The position numbers and the translations under genes are program-made. The notes beneath the pieces were generated by a model, which searched no databases, was not told the DNA's origin, and was given only the letters and a program-made list of their open reading frames with translations. DNA of 64,000 nt from Loxodes magnus. Its lineage: Eukaryota > Ciliophora > Karyorelictea > Loxodida > Loxodidae. Location of the stretch: NCBI GenBank assembly GCA_946699065.1, contig CAMPDV010000022.1, positions 1,251,501 through 1,315,500 on the forward strand, read 5' to 3'. This document shows, in pieces, positions 1-13,966 of the stretch. How positions within the stretch are numbered: position 1 is the first letter of the stretch; every line of letters begins with the position of its first letter.

Positions 1-3000
1 GTTTCAGCAAGTTTCTTGCTTAAAAGGATTATTTGAGGGAAATACAATGGAATAAGCCTTTTAAGAGATGAATAAAGATCAAATAATAATGCTCATAGAT
101 GAAACAATCAAGATAATTAAGAACAGCTTTATTAATAATAAGTCCCTAAGTCCAGAAGATCGCTAATACCCTATAAGAGAAGTTTAGCTGCTAAAAATGT
201 GTTCTAGTCCTGGTGGAAAAGCATATCGATTGGTTTAAAATCACATACTAGAAAACTTTATTTTTAAAAGCATAGAAAAGAATAATGCAGTCATATCTGA
301 ATTTATATTCGACTATTATAGAGATGAAGAAGGTATCTGATACTTCGTAAAAGATGAAGCTCAAAAGGATAATTAGCATCTTGTTAAGATAGTAAATTAA
401 GATGAGCAGAATTATAAAGCTTAATATTAAGAAATGTAAAAGAAACCTGAAATCTATCATAGTGTTCTTTTAGACTTATATATCAGCGTTAGCCATCAGT
501 CTAATATACTCGCTCAAAAAACACTGCCATTCCTTATAAATCCTGAACTTATTTTTTATGTCTTGGAGAATTATAAGAAATACCAAAAGAAAGCTAAGAA
601 GAAATGGATCTAAATACTACTGAACCTTTATATAAATAGCTATAATTGTCCTATCATTCTTAGACAGCCAAAAGCTATAATATATGAAATGAATTCTGCT
701 GATGAAAAATAAGTATTGCTTGAATAAGGTCAAGTCTAAATCTTCATAAATGATTACTTCGACACGCTCCCCTTAAGAAAAGATCCATAAGAGCTAATAG
801 GAATTCACGGTAACATAGAAATGATTTATAACAGAAGAAAAATGCTTAGGTACTGACTGTTTTCTCAATTTTCAGTCGAAAATGTGAATTTAGCAAACTA
901 TAGCAAAGATAACTTAAACTACATTCATGTCTTTTTATAAGTTCTATGCAAGCTTATTCAGTAGAATTTCTTTGACGATAACTATGATAACTTTATTAAG
1001 TATTAATTAAAGAAGCAGAAGAAAATATGTTCTGATTATACCGAAGAATTGTATCAAAAACTCTTAGATGAAATTAAAGAACCTGAACATAAAGATCATC
1101 TTATAAAACTAAAAGCTAAAAGCCAAAAAATAGAAGCTCAACATATATACAAAGCTTTGAAGATTTGACTATCCTAAACTTTGGTATTTGCTTAGCCTAG
1201 ATATCAGAACTTAGATAATATGCATGAATACTATGAATGCTAGAGAAAAGAGGGAAATATCTAAATTGCTATATAGATTTATATTTACGAAATACTGCAA
1301 GCCATATATAATTAAAATTCCATTCTTAGTACAGATGTTGTTATTAGCCAAATTCAACTTTAGCTTCACTAAGATTTGTTAGCAAATACTTTCATACAAC
1401 TTCCTAAAATTTACCTTGAAGAAAATAGATGGGCAAAAGTCAAAGAACTTGAGGAAGCTACAGTTATGAAAGGCCTTTTTATGATTAGAGATGACTAGAA
1501 TAAAGAATAAAAAAAGAAGTTTTAATAAGCAGTCAAAAATAAGATAAAGACCAACTGAGATGTAATTAAAGGCTTATAAATGAGTGAAAATGGATATTAT
1601 CAGTCTGACTATTTAGTTTAAGTTGTATTTGATTAGAAAGCTTATTTAAACTATGAGCTTAGAATCAAATCTGAGATTTTCCTTCTGTAGCATTTGAATG
1701 ATATTACTAATCAAGCTAGTCAACTTGAAAAAGTCCTTCCTATTTTCAATTAATACGAGTATGTTCAGTTTATCAGATTTTAAAACTTAAGTTCCCAATT
1801 TTAATCTCTGCTTAGTAAAGAAGTAATTGAATTCGATGAAAATGACTATAATTTCCTAAATGCTTGTTTCAAATAACTCCCTGAAAAAAATGGACCTCCT
1901 GGCTTAATAGATATGTTTTATACTTAAGGCATTCAAAGTCGTAAGTGTATAAGCTGCTAAAGATGAAGGACCAATTTAAAATAAGCTAAAGATTGTTGCT
2001 CCACGAAAAGAAAAGAAACTTACTTTGCTGATGTTTACGATATTTAGTCTAATCAACAATTCTTATTAGCAAAATTCAAGCCACTGTAGAGACTAATTAA
2101 TCTAATTTTTGAATTGGCCTAGAAGCCTAACTTTGATAGTCTTCTCCTAAATCCAAAATTTTAATAGATGTTTTAGAATTTATATGAGTTTTGATATTGC
2201 CTGATAGTTGGAAATAAATATACGATTAAGAAAACATGCAAGGTTATTACAGACTAGTTCTTCAACATTATGTGATCGCATATTTTTAAGATCTAGCTTC
2301 ACTTCAGTGCTATTAAGGTATTAATTGAGTTCTGTAAAGAAAACGCGAAGTGCAAGTAAAGACTTAATAGATGTGAAATTACAGAGCTTAGTCAGTTACT
2401 TGACTTATAAATATGGAATTAAGAATAAAACTTCGATGTTAAAAATGAGGAGCATCTGGCCAATGCAGTTTACCCAACTCAAGTTTTGAATTTGTTGCAG
2501 TAAATTATTATAAATGATGAACACTTTGATAACACTTAAACTATTTTCAACTTTATTGTAAACATTTTCTTTGGAAAGGAAGCTTTGAGAAAGGGAGTTA
2601 TGTTTTAAGAAAAGAAGAAGAAATTAGGATAAAACAAATCCTTAAGTTACAATGTTTAATAAGCAATTAAAGTGCTAAAAAACCCAAGAAATCCTTGTAG
2701 CTAAACAGATTTCCACTTAAGAATGCTAGAATTTTTAACTTTCCTTTCAATGGATGAAAATATTTCAGGATACAGTTAACGAAGAGCATTCATGTAGAAT
2801 TATATATCAGCTAAGGATATAGTCGAAATCACTAGTTGCTAATAAATTCCATTTCAGAACAAAATGCCCTTTTATATGATTTTCCTATATCACTACGTAA
2901 GATTAATGGATTGGTGATACAGTAATAGCACAGAAGAAAATATGAAGCAGAGTTTTAAATTAGAATTCTTTTATGAAGATAATGGAAAATGAATCCAAAA

Positions 3001-6000
3001 GTTATTGGAAGAAGCTCATTCTAGTATTGATTAGCTTATTAAACTTCAAAAATAATGGGACTACATAGTCATTAGAAATGACTAAAGTAATATTGATGAA
3101 CAAACCAATTTAGTTAGATCAGCTACATTTTACAAAGAAACATCTTATAATCTTTTAAGGCTCTTGAGTAATATTTGGTAAGAAGAATTAATTCAAACTT
3201 CAGAGAATATTCTCTAAAAGCAAACGGCTATAAAAATCAGAGACTCATTCACAAAACTTGCTCTAAAAGTTTGTGAAATTAAAAACTGAAACTTTTTATG
3301 TGAGGATAAATACAATGCATGAGTAGTAAATTTCATTTTCAGATATAGTAATCTTCAACAACAAACTTCGCCTATTATTTATGGAGAAGATACTACGAAT
3401 TCGCAGCAGAGATAGAAAATGCAGAAGTGATATAATGATTTTGTAAATGCTTCTAATATTTTTAAAAATACTCATTCCAATTACACAAACAACCTTTAAT
3501 CTAACTACCAAAGCATATAAAAATACGTAGCTAAAAGATGTGCTCAAGTTAGTAACTAGTGGAGAATTCTATAGGAAGAAGACTAAACTTAAAAATATAT
3601 AAAAAATGAAGGCCAAAGTGAGATAGAGTTATATAAATTAGTAAAGAAATAATTTAAAAAACCTGCTCCTAGTTTCTGAATTTATTAAAAGCTGTATAAA
3701 GATTTTCTGTTGAGCTTAATTAATGGTAACTATCTAAAGGGAGCAGGTAAAGATAATAAAAGTAAAACTTTTGCATACCTAAAATGATTATTATAGAGAA
3801 CGCTTGGAAAATAAACTTATGATAGATAATTTGATGATTACATATAAGGAGGCAAATACATACTTAATAACATATTTATAGATAACATTCTACTCATGAA
3901 ATATGAGCCTTCTTACTCAGTCATGTTTGCATAAAGTTGCTATTCAATAATTATATAATCAGGAATTCATCCAGATCTAGATGAACTTAACAGTTTTGTA
4001 GCAAACAAAAAGCAATTAAATATTGCCGATTTAATGAAAGTTATAGCAGTTCCAATGATTAAATATGTATAGCTAGTAACCAGCAATTGCCACAATAATT
4101 ACTTAGACTATTTCTTGACTGGAAAAAACTTAAAAATTTATGAACAGTTAAATAAAAATGCTAATTCATTACTCTGGTTAATAACCATTTACTAAGACAG
4201 TGAAAGTAATACAAATATCTAAGAAATCTTCTACCAATAAACACTAGCTAATCTATAGATGTCAGAATGGGAATATCTTACCATGGAAGATAAAAACAAA
4301 AACCTAAATTTCAAAAGCCTCCTTGCAGAGAATGAAAATCCTAACTAAAATCGTCATTTCACTTAAATTGCAAACTTGATTAAAATTTGGTGTGAAGCAG
4401 TTGAAACTGAAGACTAATATAAAGAAGATAAGAAAGGGCATTGACGGTTCTCCTATATAAGACTTTATAATATGATTGAATAAAATATGCTAGTATTTAA
4501 AAATCTGACTGAAGGACATAACTAGAAATTATAAACATTAATGAGAAAACAAACAGAAGAATTTAGCATTAATATGCTAGAATATATTGATGTTCTTAAT
4601 ACAACTCTTTTATCTAAATTGAATTCCTTTATCTAATACTATAAGCAAGATTAGTTTGACTCCAATCTATAAGAAGCTCTTAATAAGTTCCCTTTTCCAA
4701 CAAATCCTAATAAAGCTGTTAAATTTATTGACTGGGAAGCGACTGAAGTTCAAGACAATGTAAAGTTTTGGGATCTTCCATTAATTAAACTTACTTAATC
4801 TATTTATTTAGCACTAATCGAAATCTTATAAGGTCCAAATTCGGAAAATTAAGAATATCTGACAGAAACTGAAATATTCAAACAAATAGCTCCACTTCTA
4901 GAATTCCTAGCATCTGCTAATTTTAGGTAGCCTCTTGGATAGATTCTATGCTTCGAAAATTAAGAAATAGTAGGATGGGATTCTGGGAATTGGAAAAGTC
5001 TAATGCAGCTTTCAAAAATTTCATAAGAGATTCATATTGGCAACAAGAAAGGTAACAAGAAAGGTAACAAGAAAGGTAACAAGAAAGGTAACAAGTCTTA
5101 ATATTCACCACCTGAAAGATAAATAAGCTATGATATAGAAAAAAACGTACTAGTATTTTTAAATAGTATGGTTGAAGGAAGAGCCTAGACAAATGATAAA
5201 GTCTTAAAATTCCTTTATGATAATTTAGATATCGAACTACTATTTTCAAACTTGCACTATCATATTATGTAGGAAAAACTTTACAATAGTGACTAAACTA
5301 GAAAGCAAGTTATCATGAACTATTATTCATTTTTGAGAGTCTTAGCTGATAACTTAACTTAAGCTTAAGAACTTAAAGAACAACTTAGTGAATGGATTAA
5401 ACTAAATAAGCTAGATATTGAGTAATACGTTTGCAAAGTTGAAATCCTTGATAAGACTTAAAAGCTTAAAACTCTATATTTCTCAACTTAGATTAAAAAC
5501 ATAGAATATTTTAGCGATCCAAAGATTTAATAAGCAAAGAAAGATCTAATCAATTAAGTAAGCAGAGACAATCCTGAAGAAAAAATGAATCAGTTTTGTG
5601 ATGTAGCTGAACGCTTAATTGAGATGATTGAAAGAATGGCTGAACTTAATGAGAAAAGCTAAAAAGGATACTTTTTTGATAAGTTCATTTATTAGTTCAT
5701 CATTTAAAGAATGAAGCATATACGTTGGGTTTTGTACGCTGCCTCATTTCTATGTAACCTAATGTTCTTGGTTTTTACAAATTCTGGTAATACTGAATCT
5801 GGCATTTCTGGAGGTACTGATTATCCTTTTGTGGAGTTTGTTTGGTTTATACTTAAAGGTTTACTTTTATTTTACTCCTGGACTTTCTTCTGTAACCAAG
5901 TAATAATGGAATGCTGACTTGATAAGCAAGATGTTTTACAAGATATAGAAGAACAAAAAGCGATTTACTTTAATAAAACTGGAGATCAACTTAAAATAAC

Positions 6001-6805
6001 ACCGTTTCAAGAATGAATGCAGGTATTTAAGGGAGTCTGCTTTACATGGAATTTCTAATATAAATTCTTCATTTTCATAACTTCAGTTCTTGGGTTTTTC
6101 TATACACCTTTTACCGGACTATCTATGCTAATTTTCCTTTGTGAGCATCAAGTAATGCGAACAGTTCTGCTTAGTGTATTCTTGCATATTGACAAAGTAA
6201 TAGCAACGTTGATTGTTACGTTAATACTTTTTTACTGGTTCACATTATGGGCTTACTTTAGTGGAATGTATAATCACTATAGTTTCACATCTGATTAAGA
6301 ATGCAGCACGCTTTATAGGTGCTTTAGATGGCATTTTGATCTTGGATGGATGAATGTACCAGAATATTAAAACTACTAAGATCTAAACAGCAGTAACAGC
6401 ATTTTAGTCTATAACTTTACCTATACTTTACTTATTAATTTGATTACTACAGCAGTTATTAGTGGTATCATCATTGATACTTTTAGTGATATGAGAAGCT
6501 AATAAGAAGCGCTAAATGATGATAACAATAATGTCTGCTTTATATGCAGCATAAAGCGAGAAACTTTTGAAAGAGCTGGAATCAAATTTGAATATCATGT
6601 CAGGCAGGAACACAATACTGATTACTATATTTGGTTGTGAATGTATCTAAAATACTTACCAAAAGAAGATTAAAACGGCATAGAAACATAACTTTACAAT
6701 CTAATCCAGAAAAATGAGTTCGTTAAGTGTCTTCCAATAAACATTAGTAGCGAATTCAATAAAAAGCTTTATGAAAAAGAGAATCTTGAGCAAAATGCTA
6801 GCTGA
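1..6805 (+). CDS. IP3-receptor-like (ITPR/RyR superfamily) calcium release channel, 5' truncated by the window
   Basis: Read from base 2 with TAA/TAG as Gln and TGA as Trp, this is one uninterrupted frame of about 2267 residues with no intron. The N-terminal four fifths is helical solenoid-like sequence. Membrane segments lie near residues 1904-1925, 1945-1965, 2015-2045, 2066-2086 and 2132-2155. The last runs into GIIIDTFSDMRSQ, matching the IP3R pore helix end (GVIIDTFADLRSE). Next comes CFIC...H-x4-H in EYHVRQEHN, the zinc-binding linker typical of IP3 receptors. The family releases stored Ca2+ from ER or alveolar membranes. The usual GGGIGD selectivity filter is not recognisable; C-x-TL-x2-C precedes a DLGWMNVPEY stretch instead. 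The stop is taken as TGA at 6803-6805 after EQNAS. The N-terminal ligand-binding region lies outside the window. Confidence 0.88.
5042..5095 (+). repeat. In-frame 12-bp tandem repeat encoding NKKG units
   Basis: Four and a half near-perfect copies of a 12-bp unit (AACAAGAAAGGT) lie inside the IP3R-like gene. Because the unit is a multiple of three it encodes a basic NKKG repeat and keeps the frame. It lies in the cytosolic part, before the membrane segments. Such a repeat can change length by slippage without breaking the protein. Confidence 0.95.
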
Positions 6806-6853
6806 TAAAAGACTTCTAAACTTCAAAATAAATAAAATTTTATTTAAATTAGC

Positions 6854-9151
6854 ATGATTATATTCCAAGCTTATTTCTTTAAAAATTTAAATAATACATC
6901 ACTCTCTTTATCTAACATAGAGTGCATAAGCTCTAAAAGTAGGAAGTAATATATTTAATTTATTACTATGGATTTTATGTATGAAAGTTAAGTTTCTTTG
7001 ATAGCATAGTTTTCCCCTTTTTATTTTCTATTGCTTTTCATACTCTTACAACATCTAATGCTAATAATAGTTTTAAATATTTATTGATAGTTAAATTGCC
7101 ACTGTGAAGTTTACTCTGAACGACCTCTTAATGGATTTAAAAAGATAATCTGCTGAAATATTTATGCGAAGGAAGTCTATCATAAGTTATGAATATAAAT
7201 CCATAATCTTATATTCTAGTACCTATCTAGGCCTGATAATCGTCAAGAATCTCTCTTCAAGACTTTGGATAGAACTAGAAAGTTCTTTAGAGTAGAAGTA
7301 TAAGAAGATATTTTGAAATATCTTCTGATTATACTTTCAATACTATTGAAGTATTAGACTTACATCTAATAAAGCTTAAAATATATTAAACAATTATAAT
7401 CTCTAAGTATAAGTAATAAATAGCAGAGATAATTTAATAGGTACCTAAGATTAATAAATAGTGAATATAACTAACTATATCTCTGGTATAATATATAGAT
7501 ATACCCATATTAATTTATATACTATTTCAAATCCTTAATTTCGTTTATCTCAAATCGATAAACTGAAGATCTTAATTAAATGTGCCTAATTTATTTATAT
7601 TAGAATAGAAGTTTCAATAAATTAACAACTTATATAAATACTTTGCTTTAGAGAAAAATAAATTATTATTATGACTATAATGAACTATAAGATAGACTTA
7701 GATAGTCTATCTCTGATTAATACAATCCTTTATATTTAATTAATACTAAGATTTTCATAAAAGAAAATCATATCACTAAGAAAGAATATATCCTTAAAAG
7801 CACATTCATTCTATTTTTCTAATTAAAAGAAATAAGAAGCAGAGTAAATAAAAGCAAAAGATCTGGCAGTAAAATAGTAAGTCTTGAAAGAGATAATTAT
7901 AAGTTAATATAGCTTATATAAATTAATATATAATATTATAAAAGAATATACCATAATCAAATTTTATAATATTCTTATTAGCTTATCATTCAATTCTTTA
8001 ATTTATATAATAATAATAATTTATTTAAGTGGCGTCATCTTTGTTTGGTTTATCACGAATTAAAGTTTATAGAGGTTTTTATAAATCAATATATCTAGAG
8101 GTCGTATTCTTCTGGATTTTCTAAATCGTAAATCCTTATAACTTGCTTATTTTCTTTTCTTTCTAATGCTAGATAGTCAAATCCAAAAATTCATCTTTCG
8201 ATATATCCAAATAAATTTACTTTAGTACATCAAGTAATAACACTTTCAGATTATTCTTTTTTTCTTAAAAATAAGGAAAGTATTTTAATGAGTGAACAAT
8301 ATCAAAAATCTTTTACTAATAGCTAACTACAAATGAAAGAGTGCAATGAAGAATATAAAGCTATTAATTAATAAGGAACAAATTAACATGAATACACTTA
8401 TTCTAAATTTTATCACTAATTGCTTTCAAAACCATTATGATCTAATTTTTGGTTAATTATTACATACTGATATTATAACTATTAATTATATTAATAAAAA
8501 GCTATTAAATTTAATTTACAATTTAAAGACATAATTTCTTGATTGTATGGTTAGTTAGATATTTATAAGCTATATAAGTATAATCTTAAAGCTTCTCTTA
8601 TAAATTAGAAATAAAGCTTTAGATATTTAGATTATTATAGCTTTTTTATTATTATCTTAGCTTTATTTTAATTTACATCTTTTTTTTAATTTTTCTTTAT
8701 TTTATCAAAATAGAAAAATTTATATTGGATAAGCGAAAACCTTAAATGTAGATAGAAAATTGTTATTATTGTAAATTGTCAAAACGTCTATTCAAAAATG
8801 CTATATTTTTGCAAACTAAAGAAATAAGAAGAACATAAAACATGGAAGAACCTAACAAGATTATATAATCTAGATGATAAGTATAAAAGGAGAAGATGGG
8901 GGATAGAAGGAGTTTTTAATGGGGAAGAGAATTGGTTGCCACCCATCTAGAGAAATAATCACAGAATCCAGCCACATTAATATGTGCATTTGGAACTAAT
9001 TGAACTTCTAGAAATGGCAAATTTGAAGTTTAATATAGATAATATTAACTATTCTTAAATTCCTTAATAAGCAAATTAATTTAAATTATATTATTACTTC
9101 ATACAATTATTATTATAGGGTATTTCTTCTTATAACTTAAAGATACGATGA
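6854..9151 (+). CDS. Hypothetical multi-pass membrane protein
   Basis: I do not recognise this family. From ATG 6854 (an alternative ATG is at 6968) one frame runs to TGA 9149-9151, about 765 codons. Visible features are a hydrophobic stretch (FSPFYFLLLFILLQHLMLII) near residue 50, a second near residues 510-530, and a third near 590-620 (YYSFFIIILALF). After the last comes a soluble, less AT-rich tail with the text KRRRWGIEGVFNGEENWLPP and HRIQPHQYVHLELIELLEM. That tail (about 8830-9060) has convincing coding texture, while the middle is very AT-rich. It starts about 50 bp after the stop of the channel gene, in the same frame. Exact ends are uncertain because TGA is ambiguous. Confidence 0.45.
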
Positions 9152-10618
9152 AATTATTTAATTTGCTCTACCAAAAAATAAATTTTTATTTATAGGGGAA
9201 TTAATATTAAAACTAAACTATAAGATTCATCAAAGAAGTGGAGATAAAGAGAGCAGAATAGATAAAATAAAGCAGATTTGGAAATTTTATAGTTTAAGGT
9301 TTAAATTTGCAGAAATCTATTTAATCAAAAACAGATTGACCATGGAACTCCTTATATTTTTGTTAAATTTTTGATAATTAATCTTAAAAAAATAGGATGA
9401 AAGCTAAAATTGATAAGCGGATATTTGGTATTTGAATAAAATTGACTAAATTTTATGATTAGGGAAAATCTATGGAAATATTTGCATCTAATCTTAAAAA
9501 TGATATAGTTGAACTAAAATAATTGTCATTGCAAACTAAAATAGTTAAAAGTTTAAAAATTAGCTAGAATTCAAAGAAAGATAAAATGAGAAATTATACT
9601 GACATCAATTTGGAAGGGCACAAAATATTAACGAAAGTAAAATCAAAAAATCAAAAAGAATTTAGTATTTTATTTTAAAAAGATCAAGAGCTTAAAAAAT
9701 AGTATAAAGACATTTTCCATTAAAAATAAGTTTAAGAAATCCTTAAGCCATTGAATAAAAAAGCAATAAACTTGAAGAATAAAATCCAAAAAATTACATC
9801 AAAACAAATAGATAGAACGAAATAATAAAAAAATAACTTTTTGCACACCATGATTTTCGAGTTTAAATAAAGACTGTGAATATATCAATGAAAGCCTCTA
9901 AAATAATTTATCTATTTCAAAGTAGAACATTAATAAAAAATAAAGTTAAAATTGTCTAAAAATTTAGAAAATATATTTAATTGTATATTTTTTATAATTT
10001 AGCTAGAAAAATAATACTAAAGATGTTAAAAAATGAAAAATATATTAAATTTATAATTCTCTAAAACTTTAGAAATTTAAGATTAGCAAAACATACTGAC
10101 TTTAATAAATAAATATAAATTAAGAATAAATAAATTCATCGAAATTATTAGAAAACTTTAAACTTAAAAATAATAAAATTGTGAAATATATTTAATTATA
10201 TCAACTTCAATTTTTCTTGTGCTTAGAAAAAAAATCAAAGATAAAATTTTTAATTTAATAATTATTTATTTATTTAGTGAGATTTTATAAAGGTAAATTA
10301 AATAAAATTTTTGCTAATTAAAGTTTTTATTTCATATTCAAATATTTTAAAGTTTTCCTTCTAATCTCTGTTCCCTTTACTCATCTGGAAAATGACTGGA
10401 TCTTATTGAGCTTTATTTTTTTAGTTATTTTTAATATTTTTGGTATAAATTTTTTTTAACAACTTCAAATTATTTCTGCTTCGTTTCTAAAAAAAGCTGA
10501 TATTCATCACTGCTCTTGATTTTTTTCCAAAATTTTGCGAAGAGATTGCAAAAATTAAAAAGGAAATCCATCTCTAACTCAAAGCTAAATTTATTAGAAT
10601 TTTTTAGATTTTATCCTA
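9152..10618. other. Mostly AT-rich spacer; one possible small ORF
   Basis: The stretch is AT-rich and mostly without recognisable content. A lysine- and glutamine-rich frame from ATG 9586 to TGA 9877-9879 (97 codons, MRNYTDINLEGHKILTKVKS at its start) could be a small charged protein. A-rich DNA gives such text by chance, so I leave it uncalled. The T-rich part from 10260 shows nothing definite. Confidence 0.3.
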
Positions 10619-11248
10619 ATGCTTGATCAGACGAATTTTACTGTAGATGTATTATTAAATTCTACCTAATCTAATTAAATGAAGGAGGTTTTTAGTTAGG
10701 AAACTTTTTCTAATATGCATTTTTCCAAAATTAGAGGATATATACATTCTGAAGGAACTCAAATTAAGTTTAAGGTTTAGGATAAGGAATTCTCTTTAGT
10801 AGGTATCTATTTATTTTGCTTTTAATTTCTTTGTGTAGAAAGATCTTATATTTCTCAGAATATTGCTTAGCATGCTTTCTCTATTCTGTCTATTAGGTAT
10901 GAGTAATTCGCATTTATTATTCTTTCTTTTCCTTAATAAAAGGAATTTTCATGTTATTAAAGTTTCATATACTCACAGGATAATAAGTTTTTTCTTTTTA
11001 ATCTTTAAAAGAGGATTTGGAATCTTAAATCAATGAAGTGCGAATTACGCCTAATTGAGTTTTCATTTAATAATGAAAAGCTTAAATTTAAACTAAGGAA
11101 GCAATTTAAAGTTTTCTTAACTTTTATTGTTAAAGTTATTTCTCATAATCGTATCAATATAAAAAGTAAAGTGAACAAACAGTTAATTATAAACGTTTAT
11201 ATTTATTAGGTTAAATACTTATTAATTATAAATATAAGCAAGAAATGA
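10619..11248 (+). CDS. Hypothetical protein
   Basis: This family is not recognised. The frame from ATG 10619 to TGA 11246-11248 gives 209 codons. The first 60 residues have mixed composition (NFTVDVLLNSTQSNQMKEVF, then HFSKIRGYIHSEGTQIKFKV) with many T-ending third positions, which suggests real coding. The C-terminus becomes lysine- and isoleucine-rich. A competing frame across 10370-11050 also reads plausibly, so frame choice is uncertain. No membrane signal or motif is clear. Confidence 0.33.
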
Positions 11249-12701
11249 TTTATTTCTAGGTATTAAAGATAATAATTTAATAGCTATTGATCCATAAATA
11301 TTATATAAGGTGATAATTAGTAAAAGAATGATAAGTAAAGGATATTTAAAAAAATTAAATTGCCACCTTAATACTTAATTTTTGTGTTTTTAAGTAATAA
11401 AAAAAACTTAAATATTTGAATATTTTTCGATAATTTATCCCTTTTATTTTTATAAGTAGTATAAATAAATAAGCAAATTGAAATAAAAAATAGTAGATAT
11501 TCTATGATTATATATAAAAGATAAATAATAAAATTTATTTAATTATTAAATAAGTATGAAGCTTCTAACATTAAACATGAATACATAAAGCTATTAATTA
11601 AAAACTTTATAATTTAGAATATTTTAATTAATTTTATTTTATTTCCTCAAACCAACTATTTAAATTCCACTTATAGTATCTAATATAAATAATTTTTATT
11701 TTCAATTTAATAAAAATTAAAAAAATCACATTTTTTATTATATTAAGTGAGAAAATTTTTAAAGATTGTATGTTTTAAAAAATAGTAGGGATAGCTAAAG
11801 TTTATAAAACAAAAAGTATAAAATATGAAAATTAAAATTAATATAAGTATAGCTTTTCTCTATTGGCCTATTTATTTATTTTTAAACTTAACTTTATAAT
11901 CTGATTAACTTAAATCTAAAACTATTATTATTTTAAATTTTATAAATTAGAGATTAAAAATTATCTTATTAAGATAGCTTTTTTTAATTTATAAATATGA
12001 CTTAAATATAAAAATTAAAAAATAATAATTATTCCTTTTTACAGTTTGAATTTATAATATAAATTAAAAAAATCAATTTCTTTTTTAAATTATTATGAAG
12101 TTGATACTCTACATGAGTTAGATAAAAGTAAGACAGTAAAAAGTATTTTAATTTAATAGTAGTTTTGTAAATAGATCAACTATTTATTGTTCTCTTATTT
12201 AAACTCTTTTTTTGTTTTCATTCAAATTTTATTTTTAAACTAGAACTACCTTAAATAGATTTTATTAAATGGATTATAATAAATTTAAGGTAGACAATAT
12301 TATTGTTTTATTTTGATTAATATCAGTTAAAAATTTAGTTATTTCTTTAATTACTTAGACCATTATAAAAAATCATATTATAGGATAGAAAATTATAAAT
12401 ATCTAATGCTTTTAGAAGAAAAACGCTAGCATATATATCGCTTTGAGAGTATAGTTAATATATCTTCGATTATTTTAGAAAATTATTATGCTTAAATAGT
12501 TTATTTAAAAAAGTAAAGCATGTCTAGATTAATAAAATAAAAAGATTGAACCTTTAGCAAAATTAAATTTTTAGTTTCTAAATTAGAAATGAAGATGATT
12601 ATGCTTAATAAAATTTGATTTATCACATATGTATGCTAAAATTACTCTTAGTTTTAACTTAAGTTTATCTTTCTAATTTATTTGAAATATTAAAGTAATA
12701 A
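11249..12701. other. AT-rich intergenic stretch, nothing recognised
   Basis: This is long A/T-rich sequence with homopolymer runs. I find no domain, RNA gene, repeat unit or convincing codon texture on either strand. Confidence 0.5.
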
Positions 12702-13953
12702 ATGGAAAGTGATAGTTAAGCTTAAAAGAAAATAAATAGTAATAATTAGTTAAAATTCTTCAACTTTGTAAACTTTGTAGAGTTATTCCTTAATCCTAAG
12801 CTAGGATATTCTTTGGAAGAATGCTTTTATTGCTTTCTAAATATAATTATTTCCTAATTTATTTTATATACATTATTATACCTGGAATGAAAAAGTGAGA
12901 AGTTTAGATTGAATTTTTGAAAGAGATTTAAAAACTATTTTAGCTCAATAAAGATAATATTAGTTATAGAGGGATTTTATGAACTTCTACTTTAAAGAAG
13001 AATAGGATTTTTCATTCACTTTTTAGATAAACAACTTAGATGTAAAACTAGGAGTAAGTAAAAGATGCTATAACGATTTTATTTCAAATTTTGCTATTTG
13101 GGAGTATGGGTGAGCTTGGTATATTTTTTCAAGGTGATTAAGGAATAAATCTTACTCTGAAGGACCTAAATATGGAGACTATAGCTAAATTAATAGAAAA
13201 AGTGGAGATTTTATAATAAAAAAGATAGAAAATACAAAGCTTGAAAATTTAAGTTTTGAATATAATAATGAGAATCTTGGAAATGCTTACAAAAATGTAG
13301 AATAATTTACTGATGGCAATTCATATGCTAGCATCAAGAGAAATAAGATAGAAACTAGATCAATACTTCGGAATGTAAAAGTTCCTGCTGCTTAAAATAA
13401 AAAATTTCTTTAATTAACTTACAAAAAATTTATTTCAAACAATTAAACAAAAATAATAAGAAAAAAAACATTTATATTCCTACTTTAATATCCCAGGTCT
13501 ATTAAGCTTAAAAACCATTATAATTTGAATTTATCTAAATATTATTTATAATATACTAAATTTATAATTGATTTCCTTTAGTTGGTAAATTATTATAAAT
13601 AGTAAGATATTTAAGTCTATAATTAAATAAAATTTAGGCTAAGAAGAATTATAACGAAAGATACTAATAATTTTCAATTAATTGTAAGATAAATAAAAAA
13701 TAAATAACAAACGTCTTAAGTTAAATTAGCAATTTGTCTATTTACTTTAATACATTTAATTTAAAAAATAATGAAAGTTAGGCTATTTTGGATTATGACT
13801 CACTTATTTAGAAGTTATTTTTAGATTAATTTAGATTAGTTTATTCAAAATACATATTTTGATTCATTAGCCTTCTTATTATTCCTAGTTGCTTTTATAA
13901 GGTTGTTAGATGAAATAGGGATAATTTTATAGATATTTTAAATTTATTGTTGA
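12702..13953 (+). CDS. Hypothetical protein, possibly with one 19-nt intron
   Basis: Family not recognised. The best-supported part is the frame from about 12800 to 13420, containing NEKVRSLDWIFERDLKTIL, then KLGVSKRCYNDFISNFAIWE and EQFTDGNSYASIKRNKIETR, all with mixed codons and several TGA codons read as Trp. The nearest good ATG (12702) is in another frame. A 19-nt GT..AG segment (GTTATTCCTTAATCCTAAG, about 12783-12801) has the right length to join the two frames. The first TGA after the convincing part is 13951-13953, only 13 bp before the next start codon. I treat this as a real gene whose 5' structure is a guess. Confidence 0.4.
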
Positions 13954-13966
13954 ATTAATTATAATA

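Noticed and set aside
4923..5249. Minus-strand ORF with repeated CYLS units
   Set aside because: It is antisense to the NKKG repeat of the channel gene.
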